Of a stretch of DNA of 40,449 nucleotides, positions 24,319-33,807 are shown piece after piece. Position 1 is the stretch's first letter. Each line of letters opens with the position of its first letter. Made by a program: the position numbers and the translations under genes. The notes under the pieces are model-generated. The model saw only the letters and a list, made by a program, of their open reading frames with translations, made no database searches and was not told the origin of the DNA. The DNA is from an uncultured Elstera sp. (GTDB taxonomy: Bacteria > Pseudomonadota > Alphaproteobacteria > Elsterales > Elsteraceae): assembly GCA_903931835.1 (NCBI GenBank), contig CAIZEE010000258.1:1-40449 (forward strand). The letters are read 5' to 3'.

Positions 24319-25374
24319 TTGACCATACTTCCCAAATTTCTCGCTGTCGGCCTGTTGTCTGCGGCAATCGGACTGGCTTCCGTCCAGCCGTCCACCGCCA
24401 CCGATATTTCCGGTGCGGGTGCGACTTTCCCGAACCCGATTTATACCAAATGGGCAGAAGCTTTTAAGGCGAAGACCGGCAACCAGCTCAATTATCAGTC
24501 GATCGGCTCCGGCGGCGGGATCAAGCAGATCCTGGCCAAGACCGTCGATTTCGGCGCCTCGGACGCACCGCAGAAGCCCGAATGGCTTGAACAGAACGGC
24601 ATCATCCAGTTCCCGATGATTATGGGCGGCGTCGTGCCGGTCATCAACGTACCGGGCATTGAGCCGGGGCAGATGAAGCTGACCGGTCCGCTGATCGCCG
24701 ATATCTATCTCGGCAAGGTCACCAAGTGGAACGACAAGGCGATCGCCGCTCTCAATCCCAGCCTCAAGCTGCCGGATGTCGCGATCGCTGCGGTCTACCG
24801 CTCGGACGGGTCGGGTACGACCTTCAACTTCGCCGATTACCTGGCCAAGGTCAGCCCGGAATGGAAGGAAAAGGTCGGCGTCAACGCTTCGCTCGAATGG
24901 CCGACCGGTATGGGCGGCAAGGGCAATGAGGGTGTTGCAGCCCTGACCGCACGCACGCCTGGCGCCATTGGCTATGTCGAATACGCATATGCCAAACAGA
25001 ACAAGCTGACCTACACGCTGGTCCGTAACAAGGATGGCGAATATCCGGCCCCGGATCTGGCCTCCTTCGGTGCTGCCGGCGCCAATGCAGATTGGGCGCA
25101 TGCTCCCGGCTACTATCTGATCGTGACCGACGCGCCGGGCAAGGCCAGCTGGCCGATCGCCGCCACCAGCTTCATCCTGGTCTACAAGGTGCAGGACAAG
25201 CCGGAGGTCGCCAAGACGGTGTTGTCCTTCCTCGACTGGTCTTATAAGAACGGCCAGGACATGGCCAAGGGCCTCGATTACGTGCCAATTCCCGACAATG
25301 TCGTAGCCCTGGTCGAAAAGACCTGGGGTGAGATCAAGGGAGCCGACGGCACGCCGATCTGGACCGGCAAGTAG
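24319..25374 (+). CDS. pstS: Phosphate-binding protein of the Pst transporter
   Basis: A 351-residue periplasmic protein. The start is TTG 24319 with AGGAGA 5 nt upstream; it leads into a clear signal peptide ending near residue 27 (STATDISGAG). The phosphate-binding segments GAGATFPNP, SIGSGGGIKQI, DFGASDAP and RSDGSGTTFNF are all present. It captures phosphate and delivers it to PstC/PstA. It is followed by a strong hairpin, then pstC, which lets the binding protein be made in excess of the membrane parts. Confidence 0.96.
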   Translation: MTILPKFLAVGLLSAAIGLASVQPSTATDISGAGATFPNPIYTKWAEAFKAKTGNQLNYQSIGSGGGIKQILAKTVDFGASDAPQKPEWLEQNGIIQFPMIMGGVVPVINVPGIEPGQMKLTGPLIADIYLGKVTKWNDKAIAALNPSLKLPDVAIAAVYRSDGSGTTFNFADYLAKVSPEWKEKVGVNASLEWPTGMGGKGNEGVAALTARTPGAIGYVEYAYAKQNKLTYTLVRNKDGEYPAPDLASFGAAGANADWAHAPGYYLIVTDAPGKASWPIAATSFILVYKVQDKPEVAKTVLSFLDWSYKNGQDMAKGLDYVPIPDNVVALVEKTWGEIKGADGTPIWTGK

Positions 25375-25398
25375 CCGCTAAGCTAAAAGGTCGATGAA

Positions 25399-25425
25399 AG
25401 GGGATGGGGCTTGGCCCCGTCCCCT
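25399..25425 (+). other. Stable hairpin between pstS and pstC
   Basis: A 12-bp stem with a single G-U pair and a 3-nt loop: AGGGGATGGGGC (25399-25410) against GCCCCGTCCCCT (25414-25425). No T tract follows, so it is not a full terminator. Hairpins at this place protect the upstream mRNA from 3' exonucleases, giving more PstS than PstC, as known for binding-protein genes such as malE. Confidence 0.8.
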
Positions 25426-25446
25426 GACTTGTTATGAGGATGTATT

Positions 25447-26409
25447 TTGGCTGACGTCACAGCGCAGAGTCCCACTGCCCGCCGCCCGGTATCATGGGCC
25501 GACGACGTCTTTCGTTACGCCACAGCTTTCTGCGCAGCGCTTATTCTGTTCATGGTTGGCGGCGTTGCGATCACGTTGTTCCAGGGCTCGCTGCCGGCAA
25601 TGGAAGCCTATGGGCTGGGTTTCGTCACCGCCGAATCCTGGAATCCGGTAACCGAGAAATTCGGCGGACTCGGTCCGATTTACGGAACTTTGGTGACCTC
25701 CGCCATCGCGATGGTGATCGGCGTGCCATTGAGCTTCGGCATTGCCGTGTTCATCACCCAATTATCGCCTGGCTGGCTGAAACGGCCGCTCAGCACCGCG
25801 ATCGAGCTGCTGGCCGGCATTCCCAGTATCATCTATGGCATCTGGGGCCTGTTCGTCCTGGCGCCGTTTCTGCAGGAACACATCTATCCCTATTTCGTCG
25901 AGACGCTGGGCGCCTTGCCGGTGATCGGATCGCTATTCGGTGGACCACCGCTTGGTATCAGCGTCTTCACTGCGGGCCTCATCCTCGGCATCATGATCCT
26001 GCCATTCGTCTCATCGATCATGCGCGACGTGTTTGAGACGGTACCGCCAATGCTGCGGGAATCGGCGTTCGGCCTGGGGGCGACGACCGGGGAAGTGGTC
26101 TGGAAGATCGTTCTGCCGTTTACCCGTATCGGCGTCTTTGGCGGCTGCATGCTCGGGCTCGGCCGTGCGCTCGGCGAGACCATGGCGGTGACGTTCGTCA
26201 TCGGCAATGCGCACCGCCTGCCGCACTCGTTATTGGCGCCCGGCACAACGATCTCGGCCGCACTCGCCAACGAATTCAACGAGGCGACCGGCGACCTCTA
26301 TCTGTCGTCGTTGACCCTGCTTGGCCTCATCCTGTACGTCATCACACTGATCGTGCTCAGCATTGCTAAGGTCATGCTGACGCGATTGCAGCGGCAAGCC
26401 GGGCGTTAG
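25447..26409 (+). CDS. pstC: Phosphate ABC transporter permease PstC
   Basis: A 320-residue inner-membrane permease with six main helices. The family pattern is visible in YGTLVTSAIAMVIGVPLSFG, in the EAA-like coupling loop of RESAFGLGATTGEVVWKIVLP, and in LGRALGETMAVTFVIGN. Start is TTG 25447 with a GAGGA ribosome site. It forms the channel with PstA, whose gene starts 11 bp downstream. Confidence 0.95.
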   Translation: MADVTAQSPTARRPVSWADDVFRYATAFCAALILFMVGGVAITLFQGSLPAMEAYGLGFVTAESWNPVTEKFGGLGPIYGTLVTSAIAMVIGVPLSFGIAVFITQLSPGWLKRPLSTAIELLAGIPSIIYGIWGLFVLAPFLQEHIYPYFVETLGALPVIGSLFGGPPLGISVFTAGLILGIMILPFVSSIMRDVFETVPPMLRESAFGLGATTGEVVWKIVLPFTRIGVFGGCMLGLGRALGETMAVTFVIGNAHRLPHSLLAPGTTISAALANEFNEATGDLYLSSLTLLGLILYVITLIVLSIAKVMLTRLQRQAGR

Positions 26410-26420
26410 GGGCCAGCATC

Positions 26421-27266
26421 ATGGATCTTTACGCGCGCCGCCGACTTGGCAATCGATTGATGATCGGCTTCTCCTGTGGGGCGGCCTTGCTTGGCGTTTT
26501 CTGCTTGGCGGAGATCATGTGGACGCTGCTGATCAACGGCATCTCCGCGATCAATCTCGATATTTTCATCAAGGACACGCCGCCGCCGCCCGGCGCCGGA
26601 GGCGGATTGCGCAACGCCATCTTCGGCAGCATCGCGATGACCGCAGTCGCGACGCTCGCGGCGACGCCAATCGGCATTCTGGCGGGCACGTTTCTCGCCG
26701 AATTTGCACAGAAAAGCCGGTTCGGGCACATCGTCCGCTTCGTCAATGACATCCTGCTGAGCTCACCATCGATCATTATCGGCCTGTTCGTCTATCAACT
26801 GATCGTGCTGCGCGAGCATCATTTCTCAGCCTGGGCCGGCGCCTTTGCGCTGGCGCTCATCGCCCTTCCGGTGATCGTGCGCACGGCGGAGGATATGCTG
26901 AGCCTGGTTCCCGCAGCGCAGCGTGAGGCTGCGGCGGCGCTGGGAGCCCAGAAATGGCGTGTGATCGTGTCGATTTCGTTCCGCGCTGCGCGTCAGGGGC
27001 TGGTGACCGGTGTGATGCTGGCGATCGCGCGTATTAGTGGGGAAACAGCACCACTCTTGTTTACCGCTCTTGGTAATCTGAATTGGAGCACGGATATGAA
27101 TGGGCAGATGGCGAGCCTGCCCAAGGTCATCTTCGACTTCGCCTTCAGCCCGTATGAGGAATGGCAGAAATTGGCCTGGGGCGGGGCGTTGCTAATTACC
27201 GTAACAATCTTGATGCTGAATATCGGGGCGCGCGCCTTGTCGAATTGGAGCAGTGAAGCGAAATGA
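26421..27266 (+). CDS. pstA: Phosphate ABC transporter permease PstA
   Basis: A 281-residue permease with six helices. Typical segments are [20 protein letters not shown], the coupling loop [20 protein letters not shown] and [16 protein letters not shown]. It pairs with PstC to form the transmembrane channel. The stop codon overlaps the ATG of pstB. Confidence 0.95.
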   Translation: MDLYARRRLGNRLMIGFSCGAALLGVFCLAEIMWTLLINGISAINLDIFIKDTPPPPGAGGGLRNAIFGSIAMTAVATLAATPIGILAGTFLAEFAQKSRFGHIVRFVNDILLSSPSIIIGLFVYQLIVLREHHFSAWAGAFALALIALPVIVRTAEDMLSLVPAAQREAAAALGAQKWRVIVSISFRAARQGLVTGVMLAIARISGETAPLLFTALGNLNWSTDMNGQMASLPKVIFDFAFSPYEEWQKLAWGGALLITVTILMLNIGARALSNWSSEAK

Positions 27267-28165
27267 ATTCTCCATCTTCTTCCGTGCCGCTGACGCCGCG
27301 CACCGCATCCAGCTTCGGTGCAGATGCGGAAACGCCAGATCAAGGCCAGGGTGGTGCCGCTGCCCCGTCGCTATCAGGATTTAGAATGCCCACCGATGCC
27401 ACAACAACGCCCGTCGACAAGGTCGTCATCCGTGACTTGAACTTTTATTACAACAAGTTCCACGCGCTGAAATCGATCAACCTGAATCTTTACGAAAAGA
27501 ACGTTACGGCATTTATCGGCCCGTCCGGCTGCGGGAAATCGACCCTGTTGCGTGTTCTTAATCGCATCTATGAGCTGTACCCCGATCAGCGCGCCGAGGG
27601 CGAGGTGATCGTCGACGGCCAGAATATTCTGGACCCTCGCCTCGATCTCAACCGGCTGCGCGCCAAGATCGGCATGGTCTTCCAGAAGCCGACGCCGTTC
27701 CCGATGTCGATCTACGACAATGTTGCCTTTGGCATCCGGCTCTATGAGCGTCTGCCGAAATCCGAGCTCGATGGCCGGGTGGAATCGGCATTGCGCCGGG
27801 CCGCCTTGTGGGAAGAGGTCAAGAACAAGCTACGCCAGAGCGGGCTCAGCCTGTCAGGCGGCCAGCAGCAGCGGCTGTGCATCGCGCGCGCGATCGCCGT
27901 GCGGCCCGCCGTGTTGCTGCTCGACGAGCCGGCCTCCGCCCTTGATCCGATTTCGACGCAGAAGATTGAGGAGCTGATATCCGAGCTTAAATCGGATTAC
28001 TGCATCGCCATCGTCACGCATAATATGCAGCAGGCGGCGCGCAGCTCCGATTTCACCGCCTTTATGTATCTCGGCGAGTTGGTCGAATTCAGCGCGACCG
28101 AGGCGATGTTCACCCATCCGACCCAACGCCGGACTGAGGATTACATCACCGGCCGGTTTGGCTAA
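27263..28165 (+). CDS. pstB: Phosphate ABC transporter ATPase PstB
   Basis: A 300-residue ATPase. Walker [10 protein letters not shown], signature [14 protein letters not shown], Walker [14 protein letters not shown] and the switch histidine in IVTHNMQQA are all present. Residues 1-40 are a Ser/Thr/Ala-rich extension not found in most PstB proteins (about 260 residues); a start at ATG 27386 would remove it, but ATG 27263 overlaps the pstA stop codon (ATGA). The usual phoU and phoB do not follow; a 5'-nucleotidase-like gene does. Confidence 0.95.
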   Translation: MNSPSSSVPLTPRTASSFGADAETPDQGQGGAAAPSLSGFRMPTDATTTPVDKVVIRDLNFYYNKFHALKSINLNLYEKNVTAFIGPSGCGKSTLLRVLNRIYELYPDQRAEGEVIVDGQNILDPRLDLNRLRAKIGMVFQKPTPFPMSIYDNVAFGIRLYERLPKSELDGRVESALRRAALWEEVKNKLRQSGLSLSGGQQQRLCIARAIAVRPAVLLLDEPASALDPISTQKIEELISELKSDYCIAIVTHNMQQAARSSDFTAFMYLGELVEFSATEAMFTHPTQRRTEDYITGRFG

Positions 28166-28351
28166 AGCCTACGCCACCGGCGCCGAGCCGCACCGCCTCA
28201 TTGTCGAAATAGCACCGGCCGGCGATCTTTCGCATTGGCGGCGAGTCGCGTTTGCTCTAGAACGTGGCTAGGAGATCCACGGTGCAGGCACAGTATCAGC
28301 CTAGCGCTCGTATCCCGACTCGCGGGATTCGCGAACAGGAGGGCCACGCCG

Positions 28352-29422
28352 GTGAAACAGATCAAGATTTCAGTCAGAAACTTTCACTCGATTTGCCACT
28401 CGGCTATTGTAGCGATAGTTGCCATCTCCTTTATAACACAGGCAAAACCAGCGCATGCTGATTACAAGATAACTATATTGCATATTAACGATGTATTGTC
28501 GCGATTGGAGCCGGTTGACCATAACGGCGTGCCATGCCCGATCGAAGTCCGCTTCTCCGCGACCTGTATCGGTGGCGCTCCCCGGTTGGCGGCGGTGATA
28601 AAGTCGGCGCGTGAGCAGTCCGGCAACGTGATATTGCTCGATGCCGGTGGCGAGTTTACCGGCTCGCCCCTATGGGATTCGCAGAAGGAACGGGCCATCT
28701 CCAGCGTTCTGACAAGGCTGGGTGTTGATGCGATGGGGGTTGGGTTTACGGAATTCGCCGAAGGCTCGCCGGTGCTCGGTCAGTTCATTCGCGAGGTCCG
28801 TTTCCCGCTGTTGTCGGCCAATGTCAATGTCGAGCGCGATCCCTATCTGGTCGATCAGATTTGGCCGTTCGTGGTCATCGATCGCGGTGGCGACCGGATT
28901 GGCTTGATCGGCTACAGTTCGGAGGATATCAGGACGAAATCGCATCCCTCGCTTGAGACGCGCATCGATCCGATCGAGAATTCGGTCAAATTTGCGGTGC
29001 GCATGGTGAAGAGTATGGGCATCACGAAGATCATCGCGATCAGCCATGCGGGCTATGCGCGCGATAAGCAGATCGCTGAGAATGTTGAGGATATCGACGT
29101 CATCGTTGGCGGCAATTCCCACACCTACCTTGCCAACAAGGTAAAGGAAGCCGAAGGGCCGTACCCGACCGTGATCAAGGGGCCAACCAAGAAACCGGTG
29201 TTGGTGGTGCAGGCGGGCGCGTTTGGTCAGTATGTCGGCAAGCTCGATGTCGTGTTCGATGCGAAGGGCGTCGTCAAATCCTGGAAGGGTGACCCGATCC
29301 TGCTCGATGTTGGCGTTACCGAGGATGCCGACATGCGCGCAGCGCTCAATGTCATGGAGGCTACAGCCGCCCAGCAGGCCTCCGTCAGCCCCGTCGCAGC
29401 AGCGGCCGGAACAGTCCGGTAG
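28352..29422 (+). CDS. Periplasmic 5'-nucleotidase-like protein, probably inactive
   Basis: A 356-residue protein from GTG 28352, with AGGAGGG 8 nt upstream and a signal peptide ending near PAHA (residue 36). The frame is open further upstream without a ribosome site. The metallophosphatase fold is recognisable from ILHINDVLSRLEPV, LLDAGGEFTGS, FPLLSANV, AISHAGYARD and DVIVGGNSHTYL. However, the usual ligands are largely replaced: D-x-H is D47-V-L49, GD is G99-G100, the catalytic NH dyad is F132-T133, and GGHSH is GGN255SH257. Only D47, H232 and H257 remain. The C-terminal 5'-nucleotidase substrate domain (about 200 residues in UshA) is also absent. The frame is intact, so it is a probable pseudoenzyme, perhaps a binding protein for phosphorylated compounds. 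It follows pstB on the same strand after a 186-bp gap. Confidence 0.8.
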   Translation: MKQIKISVRNFHSICHSAIVAIVAISFITQAKPAHADYKITILHINDVLSRLEPVDHNGVPCPIEVRFSATCIGGAPRLAAVIKSAREQSGNVILLDAGGEFTGSPLWDSQKERAISSVLTRLGVDAMGVGFTEFAEGSPVLGQFIREVRFPLLSANVNVERDPYLVDQIWPFVVIDRGGDRIGLIGYSSEDIRTKSHPSLETRIDPIENSVKFAVRMVKSMGITKIIAISHAGYARDKQIAENVEDIDVIVGGNSHTYLANKVKEAEGPYPTVIKGPTKKPVLVVQAGAFGQYVGKLDVVFDAKGVVKSWKGDPILLDVGVTEDADMRAALNVMEATAAQQASVSPVAAAAGTVR

Positions 29423-29424
29423 CG

Positions 29425-30525
29425 TTAGGCCCCGAAAATCGACCGTTGCGGGTTGAATAGCGTGCCACCCGTCACCGGTTGAGGCACGCCGGTGGTCCCT
29501 GGGACGCTGAGAGGAAGACCAAGCCTGGAGCGGACCGCCAGATAGGCAAAACCCTGCGCCTCCAACGCATCGCCATCCCATCCAACCGCTTCCACCGTTT
29601 CAACCGGCGCCTCCAGGCGCTGCCGCAGGTGATCCAGCACGGCAAGGTTGTGACGACCACCGCCCGTCACCAGCCAGCGTAGCGGCGGTGATGGCAGATG
29701 AACGCTTGCTGCCGCCACCGCCGCAGCGGTGCAGGCGGCCAGTGTGGCGGCTCCGTCGGCGGCGGAGACCGAATTGTCGACCAGTGTGCCGAAACTGTCC
29801 CGATCCAGCGTCTTGGGCGGTTTTCGGTCGAAATAGGGGTGAGCCAGAAACCTGTCGATGACCGATGCCTGGACGCGACCGGTCGCGGTTAAGGTGCCGT
29901 CGCGATCAAAAGCCTGCCCAGTCTGTTTCAGGACCCAGTCGTCGAGCAGGGCGACGCCGGGGCCGGTGTCGAACGCGAGCAGAGTATCGTCCTGTCCGAT
30001 CCAGGTGACATTGCCCACACCCCCCAGATTCAGCACGGCGAGCGGCTTTGGCAGATCGCGCGCGAGTGCCTGGTGGTAGAGCGGCAGAAGCGGCGCGCCT
30101 TCGCCGCCCGCCGCCACGTCAGCTGACCGAAAGTCTGAGACGACCGGCACACGCAGCAGCGACGCCAGCAGGGCCCCGTCGCCGATCTGCCAAGTCCGCC
30201 GCGCCTGCGGCTGGTGTAGGATCGTTTGGCCGTGAAACCCTACGAGATTGATCTCTGCCGCCCGCAACCCGGCGCGGGCGAGCAGGCGTTCAACCGCATC
30301 GGCATGGGCGATCGTCATGTCGCGTTCGATGGGCTGGACGAGTTCCAGCCGATTGCCGCCCAGGATGGAGCGCAGCCGCTCGCGGAGATCGGCATGATAG
30401 GGCACGGTGATGGCTTCACCCGTCGCCTGCACACTTTCGCCATCGGTCTCGATTATCGCCGCGTCGATCCCGTCGAGTGAGGTGCCGCTCATCAAGCCGA
30501 TGCTGCGAAACATCTGCCGTTTCAT
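29425..30525 (-). CDS. anmK: Anhydro-N-acetylmuramic acid kinase
   Basis: A 366-residue ASKHA-fold sugar kinase that opens and phosphorylates 1,6-anhydroMurNAc from cell-wall turnover to MurNAc-6-phosphate. The phosphate loop GLMSGTSLDGIDAA is at residues 10-23, LNLGGVGNVTWIG and AFDTGPG follow, and the C-terminus has the family end LPLSVPGTTGVPQPVTGG. Length is normal. The start overlaps the stop of the YhdP-like gene (ATGA), so the two are coupled. It is convergent with the nucleotidase-like gene, 2 bp apart. Confidence 0.95.
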   Translation of the reverse strand: MKRQMFRSIGLMSGTSLDGIDAAIIETDGESVQATGEAITVPYHADLRERLRSILGGNRLELVQPIERDMTIAHADAVERLLARAGLRAAEINLVGFHGQTILHQPQARRTWQIGDGALLASLLRVPVVSDFRSADVAAGGEGAPLLPLYHQALARDLPKPLAVLNLGGVGNVTWIGQDDTLLAFDTGPGVALLDDWVLKQTGQAFDRDGTLTATGRVQASVIDRFLAHPYFDRKPPKTLDRDSFGTLVDNSVSAADGAATLAACTAAAVAAASVHLPSPPLRWLVTGGGRHNLAVLDHLRQRLEAPVETVEAVGWDGDALEAQGFAYLAVRSRLGLPLSVPGTTGVPQPVTGGTLFNPQRSIFGA

Positions 30526-33500
30526 TGGGTTGGCTCCGGCGCTGGTGGCGTAGCGGGTGTCGAGGATGTCAGGTGATCAAACAGCGACCGCAATATACCG
30601 GGTGCGAGAATACTCAGCGCATTGACTGAAACCTCTGCCGTGGCGGGTGGCCCCTTGACGGTGTAGGTCCAGGCGAACAATCCGCCACCTTCGCCGCCTG
30701 TCAGCAAATTGCCGAGTAGCGGAATCGCGCCGACGATACGGCTAGCACTATAGATCGGCACGATCGTGCCCGACAGATCGACCGCTCCGTCCAGTCGATC
30801 GATCTTGCCGGCCGCAGTCAGGCCTAGCGCCAGACCGGCAGCGCGGCCCTCGGTAATCTCCGTCGCCTCGCGTGTCCGTAAGAAACTGGCGGTCAGATTG
30901 TCGAAGGCGATACCCTCGCCAGTCAGCAGTTCCGGTATCCCGGTAACCGAAGCGACGGCCAGCAGGCGCGCCAAGATCGGCGCCTTGACCAGGCGATAAT
31001 TCTTCAGCTCCGCCTGTCCGGTCATGCGCTGCCGGGTATTCTCCAAAACGCCATCCAGTTTTAGCGTGCCGTTCCGTATGTAGTCGGTGAAACCGACAGC
31101 TTTGAGCATGGCGCCGGCATCGCTTGCGGTGATCGCCAAATGCCTGGTATTGGCCTCAGGTGTCAGTCTGAGTGTCACGTCATGCGCGCCGTCGATCGGG
31201 CGGGTCGACGCATCGATCGAGGCGACGACCCAATGCTGTCCGCTATGCTGGGCCGACGCCATGACGCTGAACAGCTTCTGGTCTTTGCCGAGAACCAGTT
31301 GATCGAGCTTTAGCTTAATGTCGATCGGCACGACGGGCTCGTTATCGTCAAGCGTCGTCTGCTTGGCGTTGTAGGGGCCGGACCAGTCAAGGCTTCGTCC
31401 GCTGAGATCGATGTCATAGCCGCCGGCGTCCCGCCAGGCGACATGGCCGTGCAGATCGGTATCGCCATAGCTCAAGCGCTTGATGTCGACCGTCGACAAT
31501 CCACCGGCCGGCTTGAACTTGCCGGAAATCTGCCCGATCAATCCGCCGCCATCGATAAAGGCGTCGCGCAGCATATCGGCGTGACCATCGAGCAGATCGA
31601 TGTCGAACTGCGCGGTCATGTCCTGGCCAGGCGGCTTATTCCAGCCGAGCTCGGTGATTTGGGCCTGGGCATCGCGACCATCCAGAAATACCGCGACTTT
31701 GGCGTGACGGTCATCGGTTTCGCTATAGTCGATGGTCGCGTCCAGCGGCCCGGTCGCGAAGCGGTCGATATGGAGATCGAAGCGTTGACGCGCGTCGTCA
31801 TCGATGACGGCGTCGACCAGAAGTGTGCGGCGTGGTGATACCGCTTGGGCGAAACTCTCAGTCCATGTCGCTGCGATCGGCACGCCGTTGAGCTTACCAT
31901 TGCCGGTCATATGCAATTTGGTCGCGTCGAGGGCGAGCGCAAAGTTTCCCTCGGTCAGGTCGTATTGGCGGATCACCGCCGGGACGGACAGGCCGGTAAT
32001 CGTCGCCGAGGTGCCGACCCGCAATTGATCGACCGACAAATCATGGACCAGCGGGAAGGCCATGGTCAGTTCGATTACGGCATCCCCGCCGATCGAACCG
32101 GGCGTGATGCCGAAACGCTTCATATAGCCAAGCGGTTGGGAGTCGATGACGGTCAGCGCGTCGGCGACCTTTCCGGCCAGATGAAGATCAATCGCAATAC
32201 GATGATCATCGCCGTCCAGCCCCGTAATGGCGATTGTACCGCCTTGAATTTCCTGGTTCTGGCAGATACCCGATTTGACCTGGATGTCGAAGCGCGCGGC
32301 GTTGAAGGTGGCGGAGCCGGAGACGTGTTCCGCAGCCGGCAACTGGCCAAAGTAACTGACCCGCGCGTCATTGATCTCAAGAGTACCGTCGAGGGGGCCT
32401 TGCAGGATGGGGGCCCCGGCGCCGGCGCGGGAGCCGGCGAATTTCATCGAGAGCGGCCCGATCGTCCCGTGCGTCATGTTTGCCAGTATCCATTGTCTGG
32501 CGCCGACCGACACGTTGCGCGGCCAATAGGATTTGAGGTCCTGTATCGGCAGCGCGCTGACCTTGAGCGTACCTTGGAGCGTTGCCCGATCGGCTGGGTC
32601 GGTGATCGTGGCGCTGCCGCTGATCAGCGTTTCGACTTGATCGGTCGGATTGGTCAGAGACACTTCGGCCTGCTCAAGCACGATCTGGTTGGCGATTGCC
32701 GAGTAATGCAGCCGCGCCGACAGTTCGGACAGTTTGACGCTCTGTATCGGTAGCCGCGCGTCGTTTAACTGGCCCTGGTTGGCGTGAACCACAGCCGCCA
32801 GATCGGTCAGTTTCCCGTTAGCCGTCATTGCGACTGTGGCGTCGATATCGAGCGGGGCGTCGAGCGCGACGGCATCCGCCAAAGCAGGGATACGGCTTGC
32901 GAGTGACGGCAGTCGTAAATCGTCGACGCTCACGTTCCCGGTGATCTGCCCGATCGACTCAGCACCGATCGGTGGCTCGTAAGCACCCTTGGCACCGATC
33001 CGTGTCGTCTTGCCATCCAGGTCGAGATCCAGCGATGCCTCCCCGGTTATGCGAGGGCCGGCGCGGGCCAAGTCCAGGGTTATGTTCGGCACCTCCCATT
33101 TGACGGCCACGCGGCGATCGTCGACGGTTAGATGCCCCGCAATAATGTGGAGGCGCTTCAGATGCCGGAACCGGCCGGTCCGTTGCTGGCCGGGTTCCGC
33201 CGGCGTGTCGATCAGGGCCGATAGCGGGCGATCGACCAGCGCCGACCGGCCTCCCGGCGTAGCATCCGCGTTGCCGAGGCCGAAGGAGAAGGTGCCATCG
33301 GTGTCACGCACGACCGTTAGAATCGGGTCGATCAGCGATATCTCGGTCGGCGCGATCTCCCCGGTCACCAAGGAGGCGCCAGACAACCTGACACGGGCGA
33401 TGCCGATCGTTGCCAGGGTTTGGCCCACACTGCCATGAACCTGTATGTCATGAACTTCGATCGCCAGCGTGCGCTCGGTCGGCTGCCAGATCAGTACGGC

Positions 33501-33686
33501 ATCGCCGACGGTGACTTGGCGCGAGTTGGCGTCGTCGCTGAGGCTGGATGCGATCAGCGGTGACAGGAAGGCAAGCTTCCATGGCGCGTGGCCGATGCGC
33601 CAGGCGCCGTACACGGCACCTAGCGAACAGGCCGTGACGATCACAATGACCGCTTCCAGCAGCAGGCGAGGGGCGCCTCTGATCAT
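30522..33686 (-). CDS. YhdP/AsmA-like inner-membrane protein (DUF3971)
   Basis: A 1054-residue protein anchored by one N-terminal helix (about residues 8-28), followed by a very long beta-rich periplasmic region of the DUF3971/AsmA-like type. The C-terminal AsmA-like part is clear: ASFLRTREATEITEGRAAGL, DRLDGAVDLSGTIVPIYSAS and RIVGAIPLLGNLLTGGEGGG. In E. coli, YhdP and its AsmA relatives form hydrophobic grooves that carry phospholipid to the outer membrane; the same role is inferred here. The gene is divergent from glnE and coupled to anmK by a 4-bp overlap. Confidence 0.88.
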   Translation of the reverse strand: MIRGAPRLLLEAVIVIVTACSLGAVYGAWRIGHAPWKLAFLSPLIASSLSDDANSRQVTVGDAVLIWQPTERTLAIEVHDIQVHGSVGQTLATIGIARVRLSGASLVTGEIAPTEISLIDPILTVVRDTDGTFSFGLGNADATPGGRSALVDRPLSALIDTPAEPGQQRTGRFRHLKRLHIIAGHLTVDDRRVAVKWEVPNITLDLARAGPRITGEASLDLDLDGKTTRIGAKGAYEPPIGAESIGQITGNVSVDDLRLPSLASRIPALADAVALDAPLDIDATVAMTANGKLTDLAAVVHANQGQLNDARLPIQSVKLSELSARLHYSAIANQIVLEQAEVSLTNPTDQVETLISGSATITDPADRATLQGTLKVSALPIQDLKSYWPRNVSVGARQWILANMTHGTIGPLSMKFAGSRAGAGAPILQGPLDGTLEINDARVSYFGQLPAAEHVSGSATFNAARFDIQVKSGICQNQEIQGGTIAITGLDGDDHRIAIDLHLAGKVADALTVIDSQPLGYMKRFGITPGSIGGDAVIELTMAFPLVHDLSVDQLRVGTSATITGLSVPAVIRQYDLTEGNFALALDATKLHMTGNGKLNGVPIAATWTESFAQAVSPRRTLLVDAVIDDDARQRFDLHIDRFATGPLDATIDYSETDDRHAKVAVFLDGRDAQAQITELGWNKPPGQDMTAQFDIDLLDGHADMLRDAFIDGGGLIGQISGKFKPAGGLSTVDIKRLSYGDTDLHGHVAWRDAGGYDIDLSGRSLDWSGPYNAKQTTLDDNEPVVPIDIKLKLDQLVLGKDQKLFSVMASAQHSGQHWVVASIDASTRPIDGAHDVTLRLTPEANTRHLAITASDAGAMLKAVGFTDYIRNGTLKLDGVLENTRQRMTGQAELKNYRLVKAPILARLLAVASVTGIPELLTGEGIAFDNLTASFLRTREATEITEGRAAGLALGLTAAGKIDRLDGAVDLSGTIVPIYSASRIVGAIPLLGNLLTGGEGGGLFAWTYTVKGPPATAEVSVNALSILAPGILRSLFDHLTSSTPATPPAPEPTQ

Positions 33687-33807
33687 GCGCCGCGGCCCAT
33701 ATGAATTTCCATCGCCAGGTAGAGACCGCGATCCTTGACCAGCACCGCCGGCCCGCGCACTCTGGCCGCTGCTATTTGTGGGCCACCCACCGAAAGAGGC
33801 AGGCGCG

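Noticed and set aside
28166-28351. Search for a second Pho box before the nucleotidase-like gene
   Set aside because: No pair of CTGTCAT-like units with 11-bp spacing is present.
28264-28461. Short plus-strand frame before the nucleotidase-like gene, considered as a phoU remnant
   Set aside because: The translation does not resemble PhoU, and it overlaps the better-supported start with ribosome site at 28352.
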